From Alphaproteobacteria bacterium (GTDB lineage Bacteria > Pseudomonadota > Alphaproteobacteria > Puniceispirillales > UBA1172), in assembly GCA_021296375.1 (NCBI GenBank), contig JAGWAQ010000044.1:1-10719 (forward strand): 10,719 nucleotides of DNA. Direction: 5' to 3'. The first letter of the stretch is position 1. Each line of letters opens with the position of its first letter. Positions 1-5,822 of the stretch are shown here, piece after piece. The notes under the pieces were generated by a model. It was not told where the DNA came from. It ran no database searches and saw nothing but the letters and a program-made list of their open reading frames with translations. A program made the translations under genes and the position numbers.

Positions 1-11
1 CGGCCGTAACC

Positions 12-737
12 ATGGCCAAAACCCAAAACGGTTCGCCCGATGGGTTGGCGGAAAAAAAATTCAGCAAAGACGATGTCTTGACGGAATTGCGTCGTCAGAT
101 CCTGACGATGGAGCTGGCGCCGGGTGAGCCGCTGGATGAAACCGGCCTTGGCCAGGTGTTTGGCTTGTCTCGCACCCCCATGCGTGAAGTCTTGCGCCAG
201 CTTTCCGGCGAAGGCTACACTTTGATCCGCGTGAATAAAGGCGGCATTGTCTCCCCCATGGACCCGATCGCCATGCGCAATTTTTTCCTCAGCGCGCCGA
301 TGATTTATTCCGCCATTTCGCGTCTTGCCGCGCAATGCGCAACCCGCCCCCAGATCGACGAGCTGGCGGATATTCAGATCAAGTTCAAGGCCGAGGTGGC
401 GGCGCAGAGTGTCGATGGCATGGTCTATTACAATGACCGGTTTCACCACCAGATCGGCGTCATGTCGGGCAATCCCTATTTAATGCCGAGCCTGCAGCGC
501 CTGCTGATCGACCATGCCCGTATCGGCCAGACGTTCTGGAAGCCGACATCAGATGACCGCGCCAGCAATGTCCCCACCGCCAGCCAGCATCATGACGAGT
601 TTATCGAGGTGTTCGCCGCCGGTGATGAAGACGCCGCCGTCAGGCTTACCCTTGAACACTGGGAGTTGTCCCGCCACTATATGGATCTGTTTATTCACCC
701 CGTGCCGCTTGATTTTTCTATCGACGGGCATGAGTAG
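12..737 (+). CDS. GntR-family transcriptional regulator, FCD (FadR-type) subfamily
   Basis: This 241-residue protein is a probable ligand-responsive DNA-binding regulator of the catabolic genes that follow. The N-terminal winged helix-turn-helix spans about residues 17-82, with the recognition region SRTPMREVLRQL at 53-64 and a wing ending in KGGIVSP. The C-terminal all-helical FCD domain spans about residues 85-225. Its usual metal-binding positions can be matched to N141, H145, H194 and H216, so a metal-dependent effector site is likely, although Asn stands where Asp is common. The Met at position 12 gives a normal-looking N-terminus. The reading frame stays open to the window edge and no ribosome site is visible, so an earlier start is possible. 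The stop codon lies in the first unit of a tandem repeat. The family is certain; the effector is unknown. It lies directly upstream of and codirectional with the genes it probably controls. Confidence 0.92.
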   Translation: MAKTQNGSPDGLAEKKFSKDDVLTELRRQILTMELAPGEPLDETGLGQVFGLSRTPMREVLRQLSGEGYTLIRVNKGGIVSPMDPIAMRNFFLSAPMIYSAISRLAAQCATRPQIDELADIQIKFKAEVAAQSVDGMVYYNDRFHHQIGVMSGNPYLMPSLQRLLIDHARIGQTFWKPTSDDRASNVPTASQHHDEFIEVFAAGDEDAAVRLTLEHWELSRHYMDLFIHPVPLDFSIDGHE

Positions 738-801
738 ACAGCCCAGGGGAGTAGACAGCCCAGGGGGGATAGACAGTCCATGGGAGTAGACAGGTTCAGG
801 G
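732..801 (+). repeat. Imperfect 17-18 bp tandem repeat, four units
   Basis: Four head-to-tail copies of a unit close to GAGTAGACAGCCCAGGG start at 732, 749, 766 and 784. The first two are identical and the last two are diverged and one base longer. The core TAGACAG recurs at 735, 752, 770 and 787. The first copy contains the regulator's TAG stop, so the array appears to have grown out of the 3' end of that gene. It fills most of the gap before the lyase gene. This could be simple slippage or a spacer that holds regulatory sites. Confidence 0.85.
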
Positions 802-849
802 CGAGGGATTTATTGACCACGTTAACCCAATTGAAAGAGAGCTGGAGTT

Positions 850-1761
850 ATGGAATTTAGAGGGATTTACACCCCCGCGATCACCCCGCTTCATGATGAC
901 ATGAGCATTGATCGCGACGGGTTCGCGGAGGTGCTTGAGCATCTTATTGCCGAAGGCGGGGATGGCATCATCATCGCCGGAACAACGGGGGAATATTACG
1001 CCCATTCGATGGAAGAACGGGTTGATATGCTGAAGTTCGGCTGCGACGTCGTCAAGGGCCGGGTGCCGGTTGTTGGCGGCACCGGCGCCTTGCGGACCGA
1101 AGATTCCATCATCCTTGCGGGGCAGGCCAAAGACGCCGGCTGTGACGCGATACTGATCGCCACCCCGCCGTATTCCCTGCCAACGGGGCGTGAAAACGCC
1201 CTCCATGCCCTCGCCATTGAGCGCAGTGTCGACATGCCGGTGATGCTTTACAATTACCCCGGCCGCATGGGTTCGATGATGGATGAGGAGTTCCTTGATC
1301 GCGTCGGCCAGTCGAGCAATTTCAAAGCCATCAAGGAAAGTTCAGGTGACATCAATCGCGTCCATTTGCTGGCGCGGCGGTATCCGCATATCGCGCTCAG
1401 TTGCGGGATGGATGATCAGGCGCTGGAATTTTTTGCCTGGGGTGCCCAAAGCTGGGTTTGCGCCGCCAGTAACTTTGCCATGGGGGCGCATAAGGCGCTT
1501 TACAAGGCTTGCGTGATTGACGGCGATTACATCCGTGGCCGCCGCATCATGACGGCGATGCTGCCGCTCATGACCGTGCTGGAGCAGGGCGGCAAGTTCC
1601 TGCAGAACATCAAGCATGGCATGACCTTGCGGGGGCTTCCCGCGGGCAAGCCGCGGCTGCCCCTGAAGCCGCTCAATAAAGACGAGAAGCGTGACCTGGC
1701 GCAGGTTATCGCCACCATGAACACCACCATTCAACAAATTGAAGAGGAGGCCGCAACATGA
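850..1761 (+). CDS. DapA-family (DHDPS/NAL) class I lyase or aldolase, catabolic type
   Basis: This 303-residue protein is a TIM-barrel enzyme that forms a Schiff base with a keto-acid substrate. The GTTGE motif is at 44-48, the catalytic tyrosine in YNYPGR is Y134, the conserved arginine is R139, and the Schiff-base lysine in IKESSGD is K162. The C-terminal stretch LRGLPAGKPRLPLKPL resembles catabolic members of the family more than lysine-biosynthetic DHDPS. Together with the neighbouring aldehyde dehydrogenase and FAD oxidoreductase, this argues against a role as lysine-pathway DapA. Candidate activities include deamination or dehydration of a keto-acid precursor (as in the hydroxyproline or glucarate routes) or aldol cleavage releasing pyruvate. 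The start matches the family N-terminus (FRGIYTPAITPL). The closest GGAG sits only two bases before the ATG, with a further AG-rich stretch upstream. The 3' end overlaps the next gene by four bases. Confidence 0.93.
   Translation: MEFRGIYTPAITPLHDDMSIDRDGFAEVLEHLIAEGGDGIIIAGTTGEYYAHSMEERVDMLKFGCDVVKGRVPVVGGTGALRTEDSIILAGQAKDAGCDAILIATPPYSLPTGRENALHALAIERSVDMPVMLYNYPGRMGSMMDEEFLDRVGQSSNFKAIKESSGDINRVHLLARRYPHIALSCGMDDQALEFFAWGAQSWVCAASNFAMGAHKALYKACVIDGDYIRGRRIMTAMLPLMTVLEQGGKFLQNIKHGMTLRGLPAGKPRLPLKPLNKDEKRDLAQVIATMNTTIQQIEEEAAT
1745..1750 (+). promoter_or_regulatory. Strong ribosome-binding site for the aldehyde dehydrogenase
   Basis: A perfect AGGAGG lies seven bases before the ATG at 1758, inside the last codons of the lyase gene. 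It fixes the dehydrogenase start and, with the ATGA overlap, points to coupled translation of the two enzymes. Confidence 0.85.
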
Positions 1762-3266
1762 CCGACGTGCTGAGCCTTGATGAATACACCGCTATCGCCA
1801 ACAGCCTGACCCCACCTTCGGAAGCCTTCATTAATGGCGGCTTCAAGAAAGGCGCCGGGGCGGCCATGCCGATCACCAATCCGGCGACGGGGGACGTCAT
1901 CACCACCATCCATCAGGCCACGGCGGAAGATGTCGATTACGCCGTCGGCAAAGCCCGCAAGGCGTTTGATGAAGGCAGCTGGAGCCGCGCGCATCCGTCG
2001 GAACGCAAGGATGTGCTGATCCGTCTGTGCAAGCTGATCACCCGCAATCGTCATGAACTGGCGGTGATGGAAGCCATCGACAGCGGCAAGCCGATCCGCG
2101 ATTGTGCGGAAATTGATATTCCCGAAACCATCACCACCATCAAATGGCACGCCGAAGCGATCGACAAGATCTATGACAAGACCGCCCCCGTGGGGGATGA
2201 CGCCATGGCGATGATTGTCCGTGAACCGGTGGGGATTGTCGGCTGTATTCTGCCGTGGAACTTCCCGATGCTGATGCTGGCCTGGAAAATTGGCCCGGCG
2301 CTGGCGGCGGGGAATTCCGTTATCGTCAAACCCGCCGAACAAACGCCGCTGACGGCATTGCGGCTGGCGGAACTGGCGATGGAAGCCGGGGTTCCGCGGG
2401 GGGTCTTTCAGGTTCTGCCCGGCGATGGCCCCACCACCGGTCAGCCGATTGGCCTGCATGGCGATATCGATATGGTCAGCTTTACGGGATCAACGGAAAC
2501 CGGCCGGCTGTTCCTGTCCTACGCGGCGCAATCAAACCTCAAGAAAGTCACCCTGGAATGCGGCGGCAAAAACCCCGCGATTGTCCTTGACGATGCCGAG
2601 GATCTTGAAAGCGTCGCCGGGCATATCGTCAATGGGGCGTTCTGGAACATGGGGCAGAATTGCTCCGCCACGTCACGCCTGATTGTCCATAAAGACATCA
2701 AGGACGCGCTGATGGAAAAGATCATGGCCCATGTCAGGGAATGGCGTCAGGGCAATCCGCTTGACCCTGTCAATCGCATGGGGGTGCTGGTTGATCAGGA
2801 CCATTTTGGCAAGGTCACCTCAATGATCGCCGCCGCCAAAGACGCCGGGCATACCCCCCTGGTGGGTGGCGACAGCCCTGATCAAGCTGGCGTTGCCCCG
2901 ACCATTTTTGATGGCGTCAAGCCAGATGACGCCCTCGCCAGGGATGAGATTTTCGGCCCCGTGCTGTCGGTCATTACCGTGGCCTCTGCTGAACAAGCCA
3001 TCGAGATCGCCAATGACACCAATTACGGCCTGGCGGGCGCGGTGTTCTCCGGCAATATGCGCAAGGCCATGCGGCTGGCGCGCGCCATGCGGGCCGGGAC
3101 GGTGACCGTCAATTCCTATGGCGAAGGGGACATCACGACGCCATTTGGCGGCTATCGTGAATCCGGCTTCGGGGGGCGTGACAATTCGCTTGCGGCCCAT
3201 GACCAGTACACGGAAATGAAAACCATCTGGGTTGATCTGTCCGACAACGCGCCGGATGAAATCTGA
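1758..3266 (+). CDS. NAD(P)-dependent aldehyde dehydrogenase, PuuC-like
   Basis: This 502-residue member of the ALDH superfamily should oxidise an aldehyde to the carboxylic acid with NAD(P). The catalytic machinery is complete: N168 in PWNFPM, the Rossmann stretch VSFTGSTETG, the general base E267 in LECGGKNP, the nucleophile C302 in MGQNCSATSR, and EIFGPVLSV plus TPFGGYRESGFGGRD near the C-terminus. Overall patterns, including WHAEAIDKIYDK, AMIVREPVG and the C-terminal TEMKTIWVDL, resemble E. coli PuuC, the gamma-glutamyl-aminobutyraldehyde dehydrogenase. A nitrogen-containing or semialdehyde substrate is therefore plausible, but the exact one is not shown. No PuuA-type ligase is nearby. 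The start overlaps the lyase stop (ATGA), and the FAD oxidoreductase starts one base after this stop. An alpha-ketoglutarate semialdehyde dehydrogenase role is an alternative. Confidence 0.95.
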   Translation: MTDVLSLDEYTAIANSLTPPSEAFINGGFKKGAGAAMPITNPATGDVITTIHQATAEDVDYAVGKARKAFDEGSWSRAHPSERKDVLIRLCKLITRNRHELAVMEAIDSGKPIRDCAEIDIPETITTIKWHAEAIDKIYDKTAPVGDDAMAMIVREPVGIVGCILPWNFPMLMLAWKIGPALAAGNSVIVKPAEQTPLTALRLAELAMEAGVPRGVFQVLPGDGPTTGQPIGLHGDIDMVSFTGSTETGRLFLSYAAQSNLKKVTLECGGKNPAIVLDDAEDLESVAGHIVNGAFWNMGQNCSATSRLIVHKDIKDALMEKIMAHVREWRQGNPLDPVNRMGVLVDQDHFGKVTSMIAAAKDAGHTPLVGGDSPDQAGVAPTIFDGVKPDDALARDEIFGPVLSVITVASAEQAIEIANDTNYGLAGAVFSGNMRKAMRLARAMRAGTVTVNSYGEGDITTPFGGYRESGFGGRDNSLAAHDQYTEMKTIWVDLSDNAPDEI

Positions 3267-3267
3267 T

Positions 3268-4611
3268 ATGGCCACCACCCATAAAGCGCGAAAACTTCCG
3301 CGTGACCCCGGGCCAGCGGCATGGAATTCCATCCTTGCCGATGCCCCGCCGCGGGCTCAGCTTAACGCCGACATCACCTGCGACTGGCTGGTGATCGGCG
3401 GCGGCTTTGCGGGGTTGTCGGCGGCGCGGCGGCTCGCGCAATTGCGCGGCGGCGACAAGATTGTGGTGGTGGATGCCACGCGTATTGGCCATGGCCCCGC
3501 GGGGCGCAATTCCGGCTTTATGATCGACCTGCCCCATGAGCTGTCGTCGGATCACTATACCTCAAGCCTTGACCGTGATCTCTGGCAGATCAAGCTTAAC
3601 CGTCAAGCGATTGATTTCGCCAAAGAAGTGGCGGCGGAGTTCGCCCTGCCCGAAGAGGCGGTGGATGCCAATGGCCGCATCAATGGCGCGGCGGATGACA
3701 ACGGCCTTAAGCACAATCGCGATTATGCCCGCCACCTGGCCAATCTGGGGGAGCCGTTTGAAGAGCTTGACGGCCAGCAGATGAAGGCCATCACCGGCAG
3801 TGATTTCTACGCCACCGGGCTTTATATGCCGGGCACGGTGTTGCTCCAGCCCGCGCAATATATCCGCGGTCTGGCCGACGGGTTGTCGGGCCGGGTGACG
3901 ATTTTTGAAAACACCCCGGCGCTGGAGATGACGCGTCAAGGCAGTGACTGGCAGGTCAAGACACCGCAAGGCACCATCACCACCCCGAAAATTATTCTGG
4001 CGGTCAATGGCCATGCCGAAAGCTTCGGGTTTTTTCAAAACCGCCTGATGCATGTGTTCACCTACGCGTCGATGACAAAAGCCATGACAGTTGATCAGGT
4101 CAAGCGATTGGGGGGGCGTTCCCGCTGGGGCATCACCCCGTCAGACCCTATGGGCAGCACCGTCCGTCGCATCAGCGGGGAAGGCGGCGACCGTATCGTT
4201 GTGCGCAACCGCTGGTCGTTTGACCCGTCCATGGAAGTGTCGGAAGCGCGCATCGCCCGCTATGGCCGTGATCAGGACAAGGGGTTTCAGCGGCGTTTCC
4301 CGATGCTCAATGACCTTGAGATGGAATACCGCTGGTCGGGCCGTTTATGCCTGTCCTACAATTCCGCTCCGGCTTTTGGTGAGGTGGATGACGGCATCAT
4401 CGCCGCCTGTTGCCAGAACGGGCTGGGCACGGCCAAAGGCACCCTGGCGGGGATCGCCGCCGCCGAGATGGCGACCAAAGCCAATTCACCGCTTGCCGAA
4501 GAATTGCTGTCGGCGGAGGCGCCGCAGAAACTGCCCCCGAAACTGCTGTCCTGGATTGGCGCCAATGCCACCATCAAATGGCGGGAATTCAAAGGCCGTG
4601 CTGAACTCTGA
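3268..4611 (+). CDS. FAD-dependent amine/amino-acid oxidoreductase, DAO family (PuuB-like)
   Basis: This 447-residue flavoprotein of the D-amino-acid oxidase superfamily probably oxidises a C-N bond of a secondary amine or amino acid. The dinucleotide-binding motif VIGGGFAG is at 42-49, with an acidic residue at the end of the second strand (VVVDATRIG, D69), and GPAGRNSGF at 77-84 is the family's FAD-contact motif. The C-terminal FAD-binding segment YRWSGRLCLSYNSAPAFGEV leads into the glycine-rich CCQNGLGTAKGTLAG. The tail with LPPKLLSWIGANATIKWREF is typical of PuuB-like proteins. The ATG at 3268 is preferred. It lies one base after the dehydrogenase stop with GGATGA upstream, so it is probably translated by reinitiation; in-frame ATGs at 3232 and 3256 lie within the dehydrogenase gene. 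Its aldehyde or imine product is a likely substrate for a neighbouring enzyme. No signal peptide is seen, so a cytoplasmic location is expected. Confidence 0.92.
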   Translation: MATTHKARKLPRDPGPAAWNSILADAPPRAQLNADITCDWLVIGGGFAGLSAARRLAQLRGGDKIVVVDATRIGHGPAGRNSGFMIDLPHELSSDHYTSSLDRDLWQIKLNRQAIDFAKEVAAEFALPEEAVDANGRINGAADDNGLKHNRDYARHLANLGEPFEELDGQQMKAITGSDFYATGLYMPGTVLLQPAQYIRGLADGLSGRVTIFENTPALEMTRQGSDWQVKTPQGTITTPKIILAVNGHAESFGFFQNRLMHVFTYASMTKAMTVDQVKRLGGRSRWGITPSDPMGSTVRRISGEGGDRIVVRNRWSFDPSMEVSEARIARYGRDQDKGFQRRFPMLNDLEMEYRWSGRLCLSYNSAPAFGEVDDGIIAACCQNGLGTAKGTLAGIAAAEMATKANSPLAEELLSAEAPQKLPPKLLSWIGANATIKWREFKGRAEL

Positions 4612-4632
4612 GCAGGGTATTTCCTTACCCCA

Positions 4633-4659
4633 CCCCCGCCAATTGATTTGGCGGCGGGG
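4633..4659 (+). other. GC-rich hairpin between the FAD oxidoreductase and MOSC genes
   Basis: CGCCAA at 4637-4642 pairs with TTGGCG at 4648-4653 around a five-base loop. CCCC at 4633-4636 extends the stem with GGGG at 4656-4659 across a two-base bulge. No run of T follows, so it is a poor intrinsic terminator. It may instead be a processing or attenuation element that sets MOSC expression apart from the upstream enzymes. Confidence 0.6.
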
Positions 4660-4697
4660 ATCAGGTTTAATGGGCTTAGGCATTGAGGAGAAAGATA

Positions 4698-5135
4698 ATG
4701 GCTACAGTCAAAGGTCTTGCGATCACCCCGAAGATCATGGCGCCAATGGAAACCCGCGCGGCGGTATCCGTCAGCGTTGACGCCGGCATTGATGGCGACG
4801 CAAGGGGCAAAAAACGTGGCCGTCAGATCAGCATCCTGTTTGAAGACGACTGGACGGACGCTGTCGCCGAAACCGGCGATGCCATTGACTGGACAGAACG
4901 CCGCGCCAATATTCTGGTCACTGGCATGCGCTCGCCGCAAGCCGAAGGCGGGGTGTTTTCCATTGGCGGCGTCAAGCTGGAAGTGGCGATGGAAACCGAC
5001 CCTTGCGAGATCATGGAAGGGCTGCGCCCCGGCCTGCGCAAGGCGATGACCCCGGGCTGGCGCGGCGGCGTCTGTTGCACCGTGCTGGAAGGCGGTGATA
5101 TTTCCATTGGTGATGACGTCAGCTACACCGACTGA
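4698..5135 (+). CDS. Stand-alone MOSC-domain protein
   Basis: This 145-residue protein consists almost entirely of a MOSC (molybdenum cofactor sulfurase C-terminal) domain, a beta-rich fold linked to binding or moving sulfur and molybdenum cofactor. Supporting motifs are RQISIL at 42-47, WTERRANILVTGM at 65-77, FSIGGVKLEVAMETDPC at 87-103 with the characteristic conserved cysteine C103, and PGLRKAM at 111-117 followed by WRGGVCCTVLEGGDISIGDDV. No molybdoenzyme is encoded in the window. Its partner is therefore unknown, and a role in the upstream pathway is only suggested by position. The ATG at 4698 is preferred over the in-frame ATG at 4683 because GAGGAG (4685-4690) lies at good spacing before it. 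It is separated from the FAD oxidoreductase by 86 bases that include a hairpin. Confidence 0.9.
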   Translation: MATVKGLAITPKIMAPMETRAAVSVSVDAGIDGDARGKKRGRQISILFEDDWTDAVAETGDAIDWTERRANILVTGMRSPQAEGGVFSIGGVKLEVAMETDPCEIMEGLRPGLRKAMTPGWRGGVCCTVLEGGDISIGDDVSYTD

Positions 5136-5167
5136 AGCTCATCGCCGTTAAACCCGGCCCTCGACGG

Positions 5168-5196
5168 TTGCGGTTTCAGGCGCGGCTGTTTAGAAT
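5168..5196 (+). promoter_or_regulatory. Candidate sigma-70-type promoter for the Fur/Mur-like gene
   Basis: TTGCGG at 5168-5173 and TAGAAT at 5191-5196 are separated by exactly 17 bases. The -10 box matches the consensus at five of six positions, while the -35 box is weak. Transcription would start near 5203, about 30 bases before the ATG at 5234, which has AGGGAT at good spacing. The AT-rich stretch around and after the -10 (GAATGATTTTGAA) could also hold an autoregulatory site, but no clear dyad was found. Confidence 0.4.
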
Positions 5197-5233
5197 GATT
5201 TTGAACAAGACATGACGACACAGGGATAACATC

Positions 5234-5635
5234 ATGGTACGGGTGATTGACAGATGCCTCGAAGCCGGCGTCCGCATGACCAATCAACGGCGGATCATCA
5301 TTGAGCTGATCGATGACGCCAATGACCACCCTGATGTTGACACCATCTATCGGCGGGCGATTGAAATCGACAAGACGATTTCGCTGGCCACCATCTATCG
5401 CACCGTCGGGGTGCTGGAACAGGCGGGGATTGTCGATAAGCTCGAGGTCGGTGACGGCAAGGCCCGTTACGAGCTTTCAGGCGAGCATCACGAGCATCTG
5501 GTTGATGTCGATAGCGGTGAAATCCATGAGTTCCAGCATGAAGAGCTTGAAGCCCTGAAGGAAAAAATCGCCCGCGACATGGGGTTTGAGCTGGTCGGCC
5601 ACCGCCTTGAGCTGTTTGGCCGCAAAATCAAATAA
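5234..5635 (+). CDS. Fur-family metalloregulator, alphaproteobacterial Fur/Mur type
   Basis: This 133-residue DNA-binding repressor would respond to iron or manganese. The N-terminal winged helix contains RMTNQRRIIIELI at 14-26, the DHPD motif with H32, and the recognition helix SLATIYRTVGVL at 50-61. The dimerisation and metal domain follows, with E80, the histidine cluster at 85-88 (HHEH), E100 and H123 aligning with known Fur metal ligands. The two cysteines of E. coli Fur (C93 and C96) are replaced by D91 and S94, and no structural zinc CxxC pair is present. This matches rhizobial Mur-like and alphaproteobacterial Fur proteins. In this lineage Fur-type proteins often sense manganese, with iron control by Irr or RirA, so the metal cannot be fixed from sequence. 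It lies directly upstream of a Fur-box-like site and an iron(III)-type permease, which it may regulate. Confidence 0.92.
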   Translation: MVRVIDRCLEAGVRMTNQRRIIIELIDDANDHPDVDTIYRRAIEIDKTISLATIYRTVGVLEQAGIVDKLEVGDGKARYELSGEHHEHLVDVDSGEIHEFQHEELEALKEKIARDMGFELVGHRLELFGRKIK

Positions 5636-5640
5636 CCGCG

Positions 5641-5698
5641 CTTTATCTTCCCCCCCTATCCTCTTCTCCATCGTCTTCCCCATCCTGTTTCCTTTCTG
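5641..5698 (+). terminator. C-rich, G-poor tract, possible Rho-dependent (rut-like) terminator
   Basis: Of 58 bases just after the regulator stop, 26 are C and only 3 are G, with very few purines, in sharp contrast to the surrounding GC-balanced sequence. Rho loads on unstructured RNA with this bias. No intrinsic terminator hairpin with a T tract is visible in the gap. Assignment as a rut site is inferred from composition only. Confidence 0.35.
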
Positions 5699-5716
5699 CA
5701 GTGACCATCTGTCCGC

Positions 5717-5732
5717 TTGACCTTGTGGTCAA
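5717..5732 (+). repeat. Perfect 6-bp inverted repeat next to the Fur-like operator
   Basis: TTGACC at 5717-5722 and GGTCAA at 5727-5732 form perfect arms around TTGT. The right arm overlaps the Fur-like dyad by two bases. The left arm also resembles a -35 hexamer and lies 15 bases before AATAAT (5738-5743), which is a near-consensus -10. It may be a second operator, a small hairpin, or part of the promoter for the permease gene. Confidence 0.55.
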
Positions 5733-5757
5733 ACGCGAATAATTCTCATTTGCGTTT
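5731..5757 (+). promoter_or_regulatory. Candidate Fur-box operator upstream of the iron(III) permease
   Basis: A 27-bp dyad has arms AAACGCGAAT (5731-5740) and ATTTGCGTTT (5748-5757), which match at nine of ten positions, around the centre AATTCTC. The core AATAATTCTCATT closely resembles classical Fur boxes of the GATAATGATAATCATTATC type. It lies 65 bases before the permease ATG and covers a candidate -10 (AATAAT, 5738-5743), so bound repressor would block transcription under metal-replete conditions. Whether the adjacent Fur/Mur-like protein or another Fur homologue binds here is inferred, not shown. Confidence 0.6.
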
Positions 5758-5822
5758 ATTTATTGGGCTGGTTCCGCCATGATGATGGTCGGGGTTCAGC
5801 AGTTTCGGGGAGAAGGTTCAGC

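Noticed and set aside
732..801. Short CRISPR-like array
   Set aside because: The units are contiguous with no spacers, short and imperfect; no cas genes are present. It is a simple tandem repeat.
850..1761. Lysine-biosynthetic dapA
   Set aside because: The context (FCD regulator, aldehyde dehydrogenase, FAD oxidoreductase) and the C-terminal motif point to a catabolic member of the same family.
1731..2459. 242-codon minus-strand open frame opposite the aldehyde dehydrogenase
   Set aside because: No recognisable domain; it mirrors a well-supported enzyme with intact catalytic residues.
4633..4659. Intrinsic terminator after the FAD oxidoreductase
   Set aside because: The stem is GC-rich but bulged and has no T tract after it, so it was kept only as a hairpin of unknown role.
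4091..4780. 229-codon + strand frame overlapping the FAD oxidoreductase and MOSC genes
   Set aside because: An out-of-frame shadow with Pro/Arg/Trp-rich, motif-free translation; both overlapped genes have clear family motifs.
5763..5822. TTG start giving a 20-residue longer permease
   Set aside because: The extension has no ribosome site and would begin next to the operator; the ATG at 5823 has a strong, well-spaced ribosome site and a family-like N-terminus.
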